From positions 248,001 through 312,000 of the forward strand of contig JASJOG010000185.1 of assembly GCA_030142905.1 (NCBI GenBank): DNA of 64,000 nucleotides, written 5' to 3'. Position numbers and translations under genes: made by a program. The notes below the pieces were generated by a model. The model worked only from the letters and a program-made list of their open reading frames with translations, searched no databases and was not told the DNA's origin. Every line of letters starts with the position of its first letter. Positions within the stretch are counted from its first letter, which is position 1. Positions 1 to 48,671 of the stretch are shown here, in pieces. The stretch is from Heliopora coerulea. Its lineage: Eukaryota; Cnidaria; Anthozoa; Scleralcyonacea; Helioporidae.

Positions 1-139
1 ATTTCAGCTCACTTGTTTCCTCGAAGGAAGCTTCAGTTCTCAGATGTGTAGCCAGCTCCATGACCAAACTAACCGGTGTTTTCTGGCCAGTGTTTAAATC
101 TTGAAGTGTTCGATAGGCTTCTTCTTTATCAAAAGCCAT
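1..139 (-). CDS. Partial first exon of unknown downstream gene
   Basis: An ATG at 139 opens a frame that runs to the window edge (46 codons, no stop). It begins MAFDKEEAYRTLQDLNTGQK and continues with a polar, probably helical stretch ending near EETSELK. A possible splice donor (CAA|GTGAGC) lies at about position 10, so the coding exon may stop just inside the window. It lies on the same strand as the agrin-like gene and begins about 390 bp after that gene's stop. I do not recognise the family. The start is favoured because it is the first ATG after an in-frame stop. Confidence 0.45.
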   Translation of the reverse strand, partial: MAFDKEEAYRTLQDLNTGQKTPVSLVMELATHLRTEASFEETSELK

Positions 140-387
140 TAAATAAGCAATTTACTGAAGAACTATAGCACAGTTTTGTACAATACAATCTATACAAGAC
201 GCTGCGTCCTCTCCCAAACTGCTTTCTGTTTCATTTACCAGATGGCGGGAAAAAGAATTTCCGACTAAGCACTCGTGACCAGGACCCGAAAAAAATACAC
301 GAGTCGGTCCCAGGGCCAATTGACAACGCTCAAAATATGACAAAATCTTATTTTTTCGTAATGTGGAAAAGTCTAGAAACGCTCACA

Positions 388-393
388 TTTATT
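388..393 (-). other. Candidate polyadenylation signal of the agrin-like gene
   Basis: AATAAA on the minus strand (TTTATT on plus), about 140 bp after the stop codon at 534-532 and before the next gene's ATG at 139. It is the nearest canonical hexamer, so the 3' UTR would be short. Confidence 0.5.
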
Positions 394-531
394 TTCAAGA
401 GTAATTCTAAAAGTTAATCATTTATAATAAGGCGCTGAAGTTTTAAGAAAGACTACATATAGTTAGGATACTCTCTACTTAGATATCATAGTGTAATTAC
501 ACAGATTTGCGTGAGTAAATTCTTGGGTATT

Positions 532-36354
<35,823 letters not shown>

Positions 36355-37339
36355 TATCCAGTAATTACCCTGACAATGAATCCAAACTATGACACCTTGG
36401 GATTAAAATTTAAGAACGTTTAGATCATCTCGTTCCAGCTCAAGCGGGACGAAAATACAACACGAAGTGTCTTGTCCAGGAGGTTTACAAAACAGCTTAG
36501 AGTCAATATTGGATCAATGAGGAATCCGATTTTGTTTGGTAAGAATATTATCTCATTATCCGAGGGTTTAAGTTGTGACATAAAAATGACATAAGATTAC
36601 TGAACTGCTTGAACCTCGTAAGGTGATTCAAAATTTTTAGGCAATGATCATGAAACGGTTGTCATATTTTAAGTATTTTATCATTCAAATCAGCACACTC
36701 TTGTAGTTCATTTTCTTTAGTTCCAAGGTATATATTGGATTACTTATTTTTTAAATAAAATATCACTCTCTCGGGTTCCGTGCTGCGGATGTGAGTAATA
36801 TACTGTTGTGTGAACATATAGAAGTCTGTTGTGAACATTTTAAAGCGATCATTGCTTTAAAAATCTTGTACTTTTTAAGAGAGTTTGGGCATTTGTTTAC
36901 CGGTTGGGTGAACAGTAAAAAGAAAAGATTAACTTCTTATTATCATTATTGCTTACATCGTAAGTTCATAGTATTCACGGTCTTATATCATTACAAAAGT
37001 TATCTGGTTGTGAACGTTTCTCTTCTTTATACTGGTGCATATTTCTTGTTTCGTATTTTTTCTGGTACACGAATGTTAAAGACCCAGACTTACCTAGCCA
37101 ATCCTTCTGTACTATTCTTATAGAAAAGCTGTCATGAAGAGGATTCAAAAAAAGCAGAATGCCCGATTCAAACTGTTTCCAGAAATTCGACATCTAGGAT
37201 ATGCAGAACAGTTGTAGTTCTAGAAAATGAGTTTGAGTGACTTGTTTACTTGAGAATCCTTGAAAAATTTATAGTAAATGTTGTTCAGGGGGGTTAAAGG
37301 GGAGTTTGAATGAACAAAGTCACGTGACATAACAATTAT

Positions 37340-37970
37340 CATTATTATTATTATTATTATTACACAATTATAAAACGAGGCATGACACTCAGTGAGAGCG
37401 GTGGGTCAGAGGAAGCGGTAAGAGCAAGAGTTAATGCCGCCTGGCTGAAGTGGAAAGAGTTCACATGTGTGATCCATGACAAGCGCATGCCAAGGAAACT
37501 TAACGTCAAGACCTACGAAACAGTGATACGACCAGCGCTTTTGTATGGTGCAGAGTTACGGACATTGAGGAAGAAGGAGGAAAGGATGCTAGCAACGACA
37601 GAAATAAAGATGCTGTGCAGGATTATGGGGGTCACACTGTTGGATAGGAGGAGAAATGAGGACATCCGTAGAGAACTAAAATTCGATAAGATTTTGCTGA
37701 AGATACAACAAGCTAGACTCCGCTGGTATGGATATCTACTCCGCATGAGTGAGCAGAATCCAGTCAAACAGGCCTGGAAGTGGAAGGTAGAGGGAAGCCG
37801 GCCAAGAGGGAGACCCCGTAAACGCTGGATGGAAAACGTGAGGGATGACATGAAACTGAGACAACTGTGCGATCAGGATGCGGAGAACAGGACACTCTGA
37901 AGAGAGAAGATACGAAATCCCCGACCTGGCAACATTGCTGGACAAGGAGGAAGATGATGAATTATAAATC
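37340..37970 (+). mobile_element. 5'-truncated RTE-like non-LTR retrotransposon
   Basis: Begins near an ATT microsatellite and carries only the 3' end of the coding region (next entry). The 3' end is a short GGAAGATGATGAATT sequence, of the kind seen at RTE tails. No target duplication was found. Confidence 0.65.
37382..37966 (+). pseudogene. RTE-type reverse transcriptase C-terminal fragment
   Basis: Reads LNVKTYETVIRPALLYGAEL, then IKMLCRIMGVTLLDRRRNED, RLRWYGYLLRM and GSRPRGRPRKRWMENVRDD, the post-RT C-terminal domain common in RTE/BovB-group elements. A TGA at 37,898-37,900 interrupts the frame where related proteins usually have Trp, and the similarity continues beyond it (REKIRNPRPGNIAG). 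The catalytic domain is missing. Confidence 0.78.
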
Positions 37971-40900
37971 GAGGAAGATTCCGCCATGACATTACTGGCG
38001 GCTAAGAGAAGCTTGTCAGATCAACAATTACGTCACCTACAGACTATTTTTGATGTCTAGTAGGTGGTGAGACATCGAGAATTGTGTGTAGGTTTTTAAC
38101 CAATCTGAATCGAGATTATAGCAGTATTGTATAATAAATGGCTTTACTGCATAGTGTTACCTTACAGAAAAAGTAAAACGTTTTAAAACGATTTTTATAT
38201 CACTGTCTGCAATATATGCAAAGCTTACACCATACGGTTTACAATCTTCCTCGAACTCATTAATAATTCATGAGTATATCATTCAATCAGACGCGGTGAA
38301 TGGCACCACGTGAGCGAACTTGAAATACCATAAAAGTACTGGGCAGAGGACTTGAACTGGTTTTTTTCCAGTTCTTGGACTGGAAATATGATTTCACACA
38401 ACCGGGTTATTCATCCTTACACTCACTATTAATACACTGATTGTACCAATTCACCAATTGATTTTGAGAACTCATTCAAACGTTTCCGAAATGAGCTTTG
38501 AAAATGAGTAGAATAAGGGGTTATTTTCAGCTAGCCTTTGCCAAGGCCATTTTGACCTTTCTGCTGTTTGCAGTCCCCGGCAGATGAACCCTAATCGTCT
38601 TGGGTACCACGGCGAGTGTACAGGCTATAGAGAGAGTTGTTCCGCTTTAAGCCCTTCGGGATAACGTGATGGAAAGCGACACGAGTCGTTTGAAGTAAAA
38701 CACGCGTTCGCTTATATCAAAAAGGCGATTGCTCGTAAGTGGTTCTGTTTAATATCCATCACAATTCATACCTTTCCAACAAAAACTGACACACATGAAC
38801 TATCTTGATTTTTGAATATCGATACTCTCCCCCTTCGAAATCTTGTCTGCAACGTGATTTTTCGTTACTGGCCTTTACACTAAATCACAACAATGAAAGT
38901 GAAAACCAGGCCTGACTACGGTTTATGGTTTACTTAGGCTCAACCATAAAAATGTTACCAGGCGCTGGACATCCCCGCAGCTCTCTCAAATTTCAGTCGA
39001 CCATTGAGAATAACCAGTCACAACCATTTTCCCTTGTATCACACCAAGTCATTTTTTTCATGACCCGGAATGATATAAAAGTACTACAACGTACTTCAAC
39101 ATTTGACACCAACAGCGTATTAAGGAAACACTCATGGCGAGATGAATGTCTCTCTGAATGTTTCGATGTCTCGCGACGTACAATCACGATGAACATTTTT
39201 GTCACTCCCGCTCGTTAACAAACATTAACCACACTTCACCAAGTCCACTACGTCAATGTGGACCATCAGATCACGTTATTTCAATGTAGAAGTTCCCAGT
39301 CACATTAGCCGGCATAATCAATCTTAAGAACTAATTTTTGTCCCATGTTTTGCAGCTCCCAACTGATCGTAACTCTGACGTCGTAATGTCCTTAAGACAT
39401 TTTTCAGCAGATTAAAAAAGAAAAAAAGGACTGGGCAGTAACGGTATGAAATGGCTGCGCCAGAACCAAGCAGAGTAATGACGAGAAAGCATGACGTCAT
39501 CACGGTTGGCCCGGACCTATCGGATGTTTCCCCTCATACCTCACTCACATGTATTGGACAATCGTCATTCGCTCTACTCGCCAGGTTCAGTGAAAGAACG
39601 GTAGATCGCACAATTAATACTAGATTTCATAAACAGACTTCAGCATTATGTTAACTTTAAGGCTTCACCTTCTTAGACAGCTTAAAAGGTACTCAGGATT
39701 TCAAGAAATTATTTAACAATTACGCATTCTGTTAAGGGTGAGAAAGCCTTCAAAGAAACGAAGAGATTCGGAGACAGGGAAAACGTCTGGTTCAATCTTA
39801 ATTTTGCAAGACAGTTACAAGGTAAAATAGTTGGGGGGGGCTACGTGAATTTAATAAATACTACAGTAAACGAAGTGTCACACTTCAAGCCATTATCATC
39901 CATTCTATGTGCAAAAAAATGTCCAAAAAGCTATACAGATTACAAAAAAGAGTAAACTTTATTGGTGAAAGAAGTGAAAAAAAAAATTGAAAAGTTCTGT
40001 GTCGAACAAAGTCCACTTGCAGATTTGTTACAGAGAATTCAAACTAAAATGCGAAGAGTTCTGAAAACAAAACAAAAAAGTAGTATTAGTTTATTTTACC
40101 AGTTACTTTCACCCCAAAACAAACAAGCATGACAGCAATTATTAAAATCCGTGAAACCGAAGTCAATCGACGGACATGGTTTCGTCATATTTCCTTTTAC
40201 TTTAAGAGTTTAATTTTTGAGCCTTTAATGGTACTCTTGTATTCACTTTTTCACCGCTGATTGTGTATAAACTACAGTACATGGCAAAACTCCATTGATT
40301 TACGGACTAAATCGTTCTTATCCTTAGCGTATGTTCTAATTGCTCACTTTGTTTATCAAAATTAACTTATATCTCTTAACATAACCGCTACGTGATTTTA
40401 ACTTCTCAACTCATTAATAACTCATGAGAATATAAAGGAAAATCTTAACTGAGACAGATTTTGACATCAGATCAAACACTGACATAAGTTAATTTTACGT
40501 CGGTTTTTTCCGACAATTTTGGTTTGTCTGAGAAGCCACATACACTTGAAGTGTTTAATTTGATATCACAACACCTGAAGGCTGATTAAATAAACTCAGA
40601 CTATCGCCTGGTTTATCAACAAACCTCTTGGCGTTTTAATGCTAAAAGAAACCCTCCTAGTGCAACATGTGTTACATATTACTCAACACAATTGTGACTT
40701 GATTGCGTAACTGTCACACAATCCCAGCAACGGGTCAGGAAATCTTGTTAAACTTCCAATCATATAAAAAAATAAGTACTACTTACTCTTTTCTTATTGT
40801 TTAAAGAAGTCCAAAACCTCAGCTGTAAGACATAAGACAAAAACGAACAAGACTTGAGTAAAATGATACAGATATCAAATAATGAACTACAAGAATATCA

Positions 40901-41441
40901 ACAGTTTGAAACATGGATTTTCGTGAGAACTACAAACTATCAACACGCCCCTGAACTAAAGTGACAGTAGAAAGCTTCAGTAAGTAGAATGTTGAGTTAC
41001 ATACGTCAACATTTAGTTCTGTAAATGTTTTACTAACGGCTCTATGACAGCGATGCGAGTTGCAAAACGTCAAATTACAGATTCCTCTTATTTGAGAAAT
41101 CTAGGGAAAGCTTAATTTAAATTATTACTCGAATTTCCAATTTCACCTGTAACCTATCAAAGGACAGACGAACAGATGGAGTCACTAAAACAGTGAACCA
41201 ATCACGTAATACCATGAGCCTATGACGCTGCTTCATTTACATTGATCAAGGATCACGTCAAATGACTGTTTCATTATTTTTCTATGTCCAAAAATTCCCC
41301 GTCAACTTTCCGCCAATCCGAAAAACGTCAGGTTGTTAACTTGATATTCAAGTTATGAACAAGACAAGCAGTTTATAACTAAGTCATTGTCAAACCAACT
41401 GGTAAGCAAACGAACTGCTATCTATATATACATGTATACCA

Positions 41442-41446
<5 letters not shown>

Positions 41447-41536
<90 letters not shown>
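41447..41536. repeat. (GT)n(TATG)n(TA)n compound microsatellite
   Basis: About 90 bp located 100-190 bp beyond the stop codon of the acidic-repeat gene. Confidence 0.93.
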
Positions 41537-41538
<2 letters not shown>

Positions 41539-41637
41539 AATTTTTTCCATTTCGGGCAAATCATAAATGTTTGATTCCCACCCACCAAACAGTTCTTTAT
41601 CATAACTAAGGATCGAGAAACTGTTGAAAAAGTGAAA

Positions 41638-42872
41638 TTACTCACGGTCGTATTTCTCATCGCTCTCTCTGGGCATATCAAATGGCTCTTCCTTGTCTTC
41701 ATCTTGTTCTGCCCCTTCTTTCAGTTCCGGTTCATCTTCCTTCTCTGGTTCATCGTATTCCTCCTTGTTCTCTTCTGGTTCATCGTATTCCTCCTTTTTC
41801 TCTTCTGGTTCATCGTATTCCTCCTTGTTCTCTTCTGGTTCATCGTATTCCTCCTTTTTCTCTTCTGGTTCATCGTATTCCTCCTTGTTCTCTTCTGGTT
41901 CATCGTATTCCTCCTTGTTCTCTTCTGGTTCATCGTATTCCTCCTTGTTCTCTTCTGGTTCATCGTACTCCTCCTTGTTCTCTTCTGGTTCATCGTATTC
42001 CTCCTTGTTCTCTTCTGGTTCATCGTACTCCTCCTCCTTCTCTTCTGGTTCATCGTACTCCTCCTCCTTCTCTTCTGGTTCATCGTCTTCCTCCGCCTTC
42101 TCTTCTGGTTCATCGTCTTCCTCCTTCTTCTCTTCTGGTTCATCGTCTTCCTCCTTCTTCTCTTCTGTTTCATCGTCTTCCTCCTTCTTCTCTTCTGTTT
42201 CATCGTCTTCCTCCTTCTTCTCTTCTGGTTCATCGTCTTCCTCCTTCTTCTCTTCTGGTTCATCGTCTTCCTCCTTCTTCTCTTCTGGTTCATCGTCTTC
42301 CTCCTTCTTCTCTTCTGGTTCATCGTCTTCCTCCTTCTTCTCTTCTGGTTCATCGTCTTCCTCCTTCTTCTCTTCTGGTTCATCGTCTTCCTCCTTCTTC
42401 TCTTCTGGTTCATCGTCTTCCTCCTTCTTCTCTTCTGGTTCATCGTCTTCCTCCTTCTTCTCTTCTGGTTCATCGTCTTCCTCCTTCTTCTCTTCTGGTT
42501 CATCGTCTTCCTCCTTCTTCTCTTCTGGTTCATCGTCTTCCTTCTTCTCTTCTGGTTCATCGTACTCCTCCTTCTTCTCTTCTGGTTCATCGTACTCCTC
42601 CTTCTTCTCTTCTGGTTCATCGTACTCCTCCTTCTTCTCTTCTGGTTCATCGTACTCCTCCTTGCTCTCTTCTGGTTCATCGTACTCCTCCTTCTCTTCT
42701 GGTTCATCGTAATGGCTTTCCTTCACCTCCTCAGGTTTAGCTGGTTCATCAGATTCTTCCGCTGTCTGCTGTGATTCAGCTAGTTTGGATAGTTCGTCAT
42801 ACTCTTTCTTCTCTTCCACACCATTATTATACTTCTCATAGGCATCCAAAAATGACTGGAATGACCTAGAGT
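41638..42872 (-). CDS. Acidic-repeat gene exon 2: mature protein
   Basis: Acceptor TTCTTCCCAG at 42,874-42,873 and stop TAA at 41,640-41,638. The repeats form blocks: YDEPEEKKEE near the N-terminus, a long central run of DDEPEEKKEE (with Thr for Pro in two units), then YDEPEENKEE. The 30-bp unit is itself a minisatellite (about 41,745-42,715). The frame is intact across the whole array and composition is strongly biased only in this frame, which favours real coding. Confidence 0.72.
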
Positions 42873-45800
42873 CTGGGAAGAAAACACAGGCATGAGAATA
42901 TGAAGTTACACTTCTTAATGATTTAGTTTGAAAATATCAAATCAGCCAATGGTCACTTTATAATATTGTTAACAAAATCCCTTGAACCGTAACGTTATTT
43001 GACTGTTAAGGAGATAAAAAGACGCAATTAGGATAAGAGATGTTTGGTAACCAAACCTCAATAAAATAGACTATTTCTAGGCATTGATATGTTTCAATAT
43101 TTCATTGGCTAATGTAATAAAATGTGCGACTGTAATGGTCACCAAACCTGTGGTTGTGACTTATAGCGGTGAGGCTGGGTCCGCGATCAAGACAGGATCT
43201 TAAAATAATTTGCAAGTATTGCGCCATGCATTTGTAAAGACATTGCCAATAAGCATGACAATACGCAGAAGCGGGTTATTTCGTTACGTTTTCGAGAGAA
43301 GCTTAACGAAACTTGACGAAACTCTTTAACCGGGGGATATTTAGCCGAAAATGTCTCAAATTTTTTTCGAGTGGATGAAGTGTCTTAAAGTGGGAAGTTA
43401 TCTTTACTTTTAGGCTATGTCTACACTACAGAAAAAGTATTCGGAATCGTCTTAGTTGAAGTCTGAGCTCTCCAGATACAAAATATCCACATTCTTCTCC
43501 GGATTCGATGTTATCCGGATTCCATGGCCTGGGTTGTCATAAGCCGGATTTACCGAAGGATGATTTTTGAATGTCTGATTGCTCAATAAGAACAAGTACT
43601 GACGTCTAATGACAGCTCGGACAATGGAGTTCCGAGTATGCAGACAAAAGTTGCGTACGTGTTGTGATAACTGATAACTCTTCGATTACTCACCAGACGT
43701 GGCTAGCTTTACACAATGAACGGATAAACTTCCGAAAAGGGTTAAATCGAAAAGGATTAATCACTGAATCTGCTCTCAAACATGTGGCTCAACATGATAT
43801 CTAGATCTTTCTTCTTTTTTTTCCCAGCGCCCTGTAAACAGTCGAAAGCGACGTTCTTGTATTATCCACCACAACCCCATCTTTAACAACGTGCTAATCC
43901 ACCTCCGCAATATTGTCGTGTTCCTTTCGTAAATTACGTAAGTTTTATGAATATATCTCTCGCCATATTTTCATCATCTGGCTTATCTTGGCAAAATGAC
44001 AAAGGGGTTTCCATTCAACTGCTGAACAACCAAACGTTTCAGTGAGGTTATCTAATGTTCGTGTTACAATTTTTACGACTTAAGGGACCAATTCGAAATC
44101 TTAAAGAATCAAGACGTTCACCATTACCATAATTTCAGGCATAGGGGAAATAGGTGACGTGAAACCTTTCATCCCTAAATTTTTTTCAAAAGAAATTATA
44201 AGTTATTCAAACTATTCAGAATCCTTCAGAAAATAAATTGAAATCTGCTCATGCACCCGATTTTCACTATATGCGCGGTTAGGCGTCAAACGGTGAACAA
44301 TGGGGTGCTACCAATGAACTTCTGACACGTTATCGCTCTGAAATATTTCCCTGATGTGAAGGGTGAAAACTAAATACTTTGTGCTTCAACGTAGAGTACA
44401 TCTCAAATATTGTTCTTACTAATTTTGAGAATATTTCCCGGACAAGCATTGAATTATCGGAGTCAAATGGTCAAGTAATTTACTGCAACGTCATCGAAAG
44501 GTGTCGAATCTTTGTGGGTAACCAAGCCTAGTTTCTGTACGCGGTTTGAATGCATGGGTATTAAATTTTCTCACTTGTTATATGTACTAAAGATTACACA
44601 ACTATCTTTTAATACAATATGATCGGCTCAAAGAGGAGATCAATCCATTCCGATCATTACACAAAAGAAGTCGACAAAAAGATCATATAAAATTGTGGGG
44701 GTACTAAGAAAGGAGCCTTTTCATCAATACGAGGAAGTTTTTCTTTGACACTGCCCTAGAATATTGATTTAATAGCGTAATGTTCTTCTATTTTTAGAAG
44801 TAAAATGACTTCTTATTGAAACAGGGTTACGGAAGGCGCTAAACATCAGAGCGATCGAAGTCAGCACTGAACTGAAGCTTTTCAAAACAAAGTTGTTACC
44901 TTTTGTGGTTTTTGACAAATGAAGTCCTTAAAATGCAAGACTAAAAACATGTGATATGGGGCATCATTTGCATGACTATATCGATGGTTTAGCAGGTGTT
45001 TACTAACACCGACATTTATCTAGTTTGAAATAATTTAGCAACAAATCCTGTGATGTAAACCCTGGATAAGATAATTTTGGAATTTTTATTCGTGTTTTTA
45101 ACGACAGGACAACGAATAAATATGTGAGGACATCAAGATCAGAGATCGGTGTTAATCTGAATGTCAATACACATCGTTGGCCCTTGTTCTAACTCACTGA
45201 AGTGCACTGCACACTTCAAACGGACGACAGCTTTTCGAAAACTTGACGGAGGATATCTAAATTTCAATGTCTGGTTATGACATTAAACAGAACATGTCAT
45301 GTCTTTGGCATTACTTGGAACAGTTGTTTACGTTACGTAAGATCCTTTTATTCCATGTTTTTACAGTAAGCGGTCTTTTTCAGAATCTGTCGTGTTCAAT
45401 TTCAACTTATTGTTATGACTGTTGTCTTAAAAGACTTCCTATGCAGTGCTCCTGCCAAGGGCAACACAAAGCCTAGGCTATAAGGCAGGACACATTGTGG
45501 CGTGGGTTGTTAAACCGGGTAGATTATTAAGGTTAATATAAGTTTAATACTTCGACTTGATCACGAGTTAAAATATGCAGGGATGCTATCATACCAGAGA
45601 GAAAACAAAGTCGAATATTCTCTTTGACATGTAAGAGTGATCACGTAATTAACATTTTTGCTCTAATAATGGAAAGACATGGCGGTTTTGATAAAGAGCC
45701 CACGCACGGACTAAAAAAGTCATACTCCAAACGCTAAACTGCTGTTCCCATATGCTAGCCATGTCGAAGGACGCAAAAGTCGACTGCCGCTTCAATATTA

Positions 45801-46519
45801 ACGACGTCCTTTGTGGACTTGTAATAAGCCGAAGGGGTCAGGGATCTCCCAAACCTTACGAAAGGAAATACTAGCTTCCAGCGTAGGCCGTATCTTCGGT
45901 TATAAGAGGAATATTGATGACGAAGGTTTATTTTCTAAATATCGATGATCAGTGTTGATATTACAGTTGGCTGAAAGTTGCTGTAGGTCTCTGTCGTGAT
46001 CTTATAACACCTGCCCTTAAGGTACTGTTGTCATTCCAGTTGTAGTGTTAATTTCCTCTAAAAAGTATGACATATTTGTACCAGCCATTTCACCCATTTG
46101 AAAGGAACATTACCAAAGTACAGTTTAAACGGTACTCTACGTATGAAAGACGGCATGAATAGTATTCAAAGACAATATTTTCTGACGGAATGAACTTAAA
46201 GGATTAGTTTAGCAACATACTTAACTTAAATAATCGCGAAACACGTTCAAAGTTCAAACTGGAATGCCGTTGATAGGCCAAGTTTATCTACACGAATGAA
46301 TCAGGCTTAAACCATGGTCAAAACCATTCAACAAACAACAACCCTGGCATAGACGTAAAGCAACCCTTGACGAAATGCATCTAATAACAACTTCCTTAGA
46401 ACAAATGGCAAGAGCTTTGACAGAAATCATCAGTAACGTATCTTACCTTGTTTGTAAGGTCTTGCTTGGAAGGGGCGTATGGCTAGAGCCAACACTAGAC
46501 ACACGAGTAAAGTCTTCAT
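41638..46519 (-). CDS. Secreted Glu/Asp-rich repeat protein, two exons (gene span)
   Basis: Exon 1 (46,519-46,447) gives MKTLLVCLVLALAIRPFQAR, a signal peptide probably cut after FQA. Exon 2 (42,872-41,638) joins it in phase 1. The mature protein of about 410 residues has a short N-terminal part (SRSFQSFLDAYEKYNNGVEE). About thirty 10-residue repeats of the form DEPEEKKEED follow, then a tail DEDKEEPFDMPRESDEKYDR. The product is extremely acidic and should be unfolded and cation-binding. In corals, secreted acidic proteins occur in the skeletal matrix, so calcium binding or biomineralisation is a reasonable guess, not shown. Nothing suggests a catalytic domain. Confidence 0.72.
42873..46446 (-). 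other. Intron of the acidic-repeat gene
   Basis: About 3.6 kb with no exon-like segment, retroelement or clear repeat that I could identify. AT-rich. Confidence 0.45.
46447..46519 (-). CDS. Acidic-repeat gene exon 1: signal peptide
   Basis: 73 nt: 24 codons plus one base, donor CAAG|GTAAGA. The leader and signal peptide are homologous at the DNA level to the exon at 57,114-57,036 (shared CGAAATCTA and CAAAGATGAAG around the ATG, and TTCCAAGCAA at the cleavage region). Confidence 0.72.
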
Positions 46520-47336
46520 CTTTGAGTTCCGCACGTAGATTTCGTAAGAAAAGTTCTCAAGGATTAGAAGCTCTCCTCCGTTAAAAGATATAACAGATTA
46601 TGACGAACTAACGGAATGACTGAAAATTAATACCGAACAAAGGCAGGAAATGGACCTACGTCACTTCATTAGCGTCTGTATAATTGATCTCTAACAGACC
46701 GACCATGTACAAAGTCCCCAAGTCTTAGGGAAATCCAACGAGGATTTGAAAGAACATTGGATGCGACAGGTCGCACAAAAGCTCGACTACATTGCAACGA
46801 TAATTTGTGCAACGGAAAGGTGAATATGTGTAAGTTTGTGAAGGGACTATCAAAACAGAGGTTAATGAATATTCTTGTTTGTACACGATAAATATGGAAC
46901 CATAGTGTGAATAATATTAATAAGTTAGCTGTAAACATTAGCCAATCACAAAGATCCCCGTCTCGTTGTTTGCAAAACGTCATATTCAAATCGCAAGCAA
47001 AGGGGAATTATATCATCAGATCCCCTTAGGAAGTTCATCCTTCGTTAATTTCAACTCTGTAAACAGTGCCTAAAATAGGGGGGGTATCACTGCCCATTTT
47101 TACAGTAATAAAGCTAGATTGAGCAGTGATAAAATGCAACTTGGGCAGTATTACTTGCATGGTCACTGGCAATAATCATCATCATACAAACACACATACA
47201 CAGAAGACCTTTAGGCAATAAAACTTGTCTAAAATCTAACAGAAGGCAGTGTTTGGTGAACTTGTTTAGTATCTGTTCCGAAAAATGTCACATGCTCCTG
47301 GTGCATGATCTTCTGAACATCTCTATGCTGTCGAGG

Positions 47337-47682
47337 TCTTCTCAGTTCTCTCTCTCCTTGCCATCCATTCTTCTACAGCTGGTTTTACATCAAACTTTGC
47401 AATAGAGGGCATACTATGCCTAACTACAAGATAGTCCTGCAAAGTACCTCCAGATAATGATCAACGGTCTGTTGACTTGATAAGGTTGTAGCTAGACACA
47501 ATTCTCTTTTGCTGCAGTAATCCGACAACACGTCCTCCTGTACACAGCTGTTGAGAGCTTTTTCCTGCAAGGACTGCTTCGAAACGATACATCACTATTG
47601 TGCAGTGTTTAAAAATAGTTATTTTAGGTGCTGTCTGTAAATGAATCTTATTCAGCGATAAGCTTGTGGCTTTTCTCACTTT
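47337..47682 (-). pseudogene. Possible degraded coding remnant
   Basis: A minus-strand frame reads YRFEAVLAGKSSQQLCTGGR, meets a TGA at about 47,461, then continues with GGTLQDYLVVRHSMPSIAKF and VEEWMARRERTE before another stop. The codon content looks protein-like on both sides of the stop. It may be a piece of a transposase or an old gene. I do not recognise the family. Confidence 0.25.
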
Positions 47683-48224
47683 GTTTGGAACATAATAAGT
47701 CGAGTGTGCAACAAATTAAAAATACACATTACAGATATGTGTATGGTATGTAAATTGCAAAGTTTATAGACGGGATGTACGCTCTCAGCATAACGGAAAA
47801 CGCTCGTACAAGGCCAATATTGAAGCACTAAGCAATGATCTTCACCTAATAATATTCAAAATTTTAACCACCTTAACCAATTGATGATTTTAGCTTGGCT
47901 TGTGAATGCTTCGTGGACATAATACTTGTGTATCACGGAATGATAACACTTTGAAGGTAAACTGTATTTCAAATAATGTCTGTAAAAGACTGATTTTAAC
48001 AAATGCTTGCTTGTTTATAACAATCGAGTTATGCGAAACTAGTAAAGAAGAAAAAATAAACCGAAAATTGACATCTTGGAATTTGATATTCAACAAAACG
48101 CAAGAAGAGACACGGGTTATCGTGGTGGTATTTCTACTCCACTTCAGGTTCATGGTCAAACCAGCTTATAAATAAATAAAAATTTTCATTTGGTTTGATA
48201 GCAAACCTGAAATATAGTCGCAAT

Positions 48225-48372
48225 ATCATCTCGATTATCATCTTCTTGAACCAAATGATAATCTGACACTATCGAAGTCAACTGAAAAATGTTGACTCGA
48301 GCGAGTTCAAATCCCACTCGAGTCAACATTTTTCAGTTGGCTTTGGCAGTTTCAGATTATCATGAAAAGTTT
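48225..48372. repeat. Palindromic repeat
   Basis: Arms CTGAAAAATGTTGACTCGAG and CTCGAGTCAACATTTTTCAG are exact inverses around a short loop, with outer arms GATAATCTGA/TCAGATTATC. Probably a foldback MITE. Confidence 0.7.
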
Positions 48373-48394
48373 CTGTTCATTTACCGAAACTTAA

Positions 48395-48500
48395 TTAACT
48401 CTTTCGAGGCGGCAGCTCCCCCTTTGACGAGTAAAATCGTCCGGCGTTAGCCAGAGTAAGATAATGGAAGTCTTGCGTCGCCGGGACGGGAAAGAGTTAA
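48395..48500. mobile_element. TTAA-ended MITE, family M1
   Basis: TTAACTCTTTCGAGGC and GACGGGAAAGAGTTAA ends, with internal GACGAGTAAAATCGTCCGG and GCGTTAGCCAGAGTAA. It is one of the best-preserved copies here and is directly adjacent to the palindrome. Confidence 0.7.
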
Positions 48501-48671
48501 TGGAGACAATGACGTTTACAACGAAGGCCATACCTTGGGAAAGGGAGTTCACTGAAAACACCAGTGTCTATTATCTTACTTTTCGGCAGTCCCCTCACTT
48601 TATTGCCTTGGCTTCCTTCTTTTTCAGTTCGGCTGAAGGAAGACACAAACCACTGTAATTCGGTCTACACA

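Larger units (their letters stand above)
36355..41637. other. Intergenic region
   Basis: About 5.3 kb between the agrin-like gene start and the acidic-repeat gene stop. It contains the RTE-like fragment at 37.4 kb and a T/GT microsatellite at 41.45 kb. Otherwise it is AT-rich unique-looking sequence with only short frames. Confidence 0.6.

Noticed and set aside
37097..37192. Possible minus-strand exon (CCTAG acceptor, frame FWKQFESGILLFLNPLHDSF, donor CTAG|GTAAGT)
   Set aside because: Good-looking splice sites, but no recognisable domain and no partner exon. The agrin-like start codon lies downstream at 36,354. It would need transcript evidence.
38925..39218. 97-codon plus-strand frame and its antisense
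   Set aside because: No recognisable domain, and both strands are open by chance. The start overlaps a MITE end fragment.
41682..42774. Alternative long frames across the acidic repeat (Ser-rich, Leu/Phe-rich, Lys/Arg-rich)
   Set aside because: Shadows of the 30-bp coding repeat. Only the Glu/Asp frame joins a signal-peptide exon with matching phase and has non-repetitive ends.
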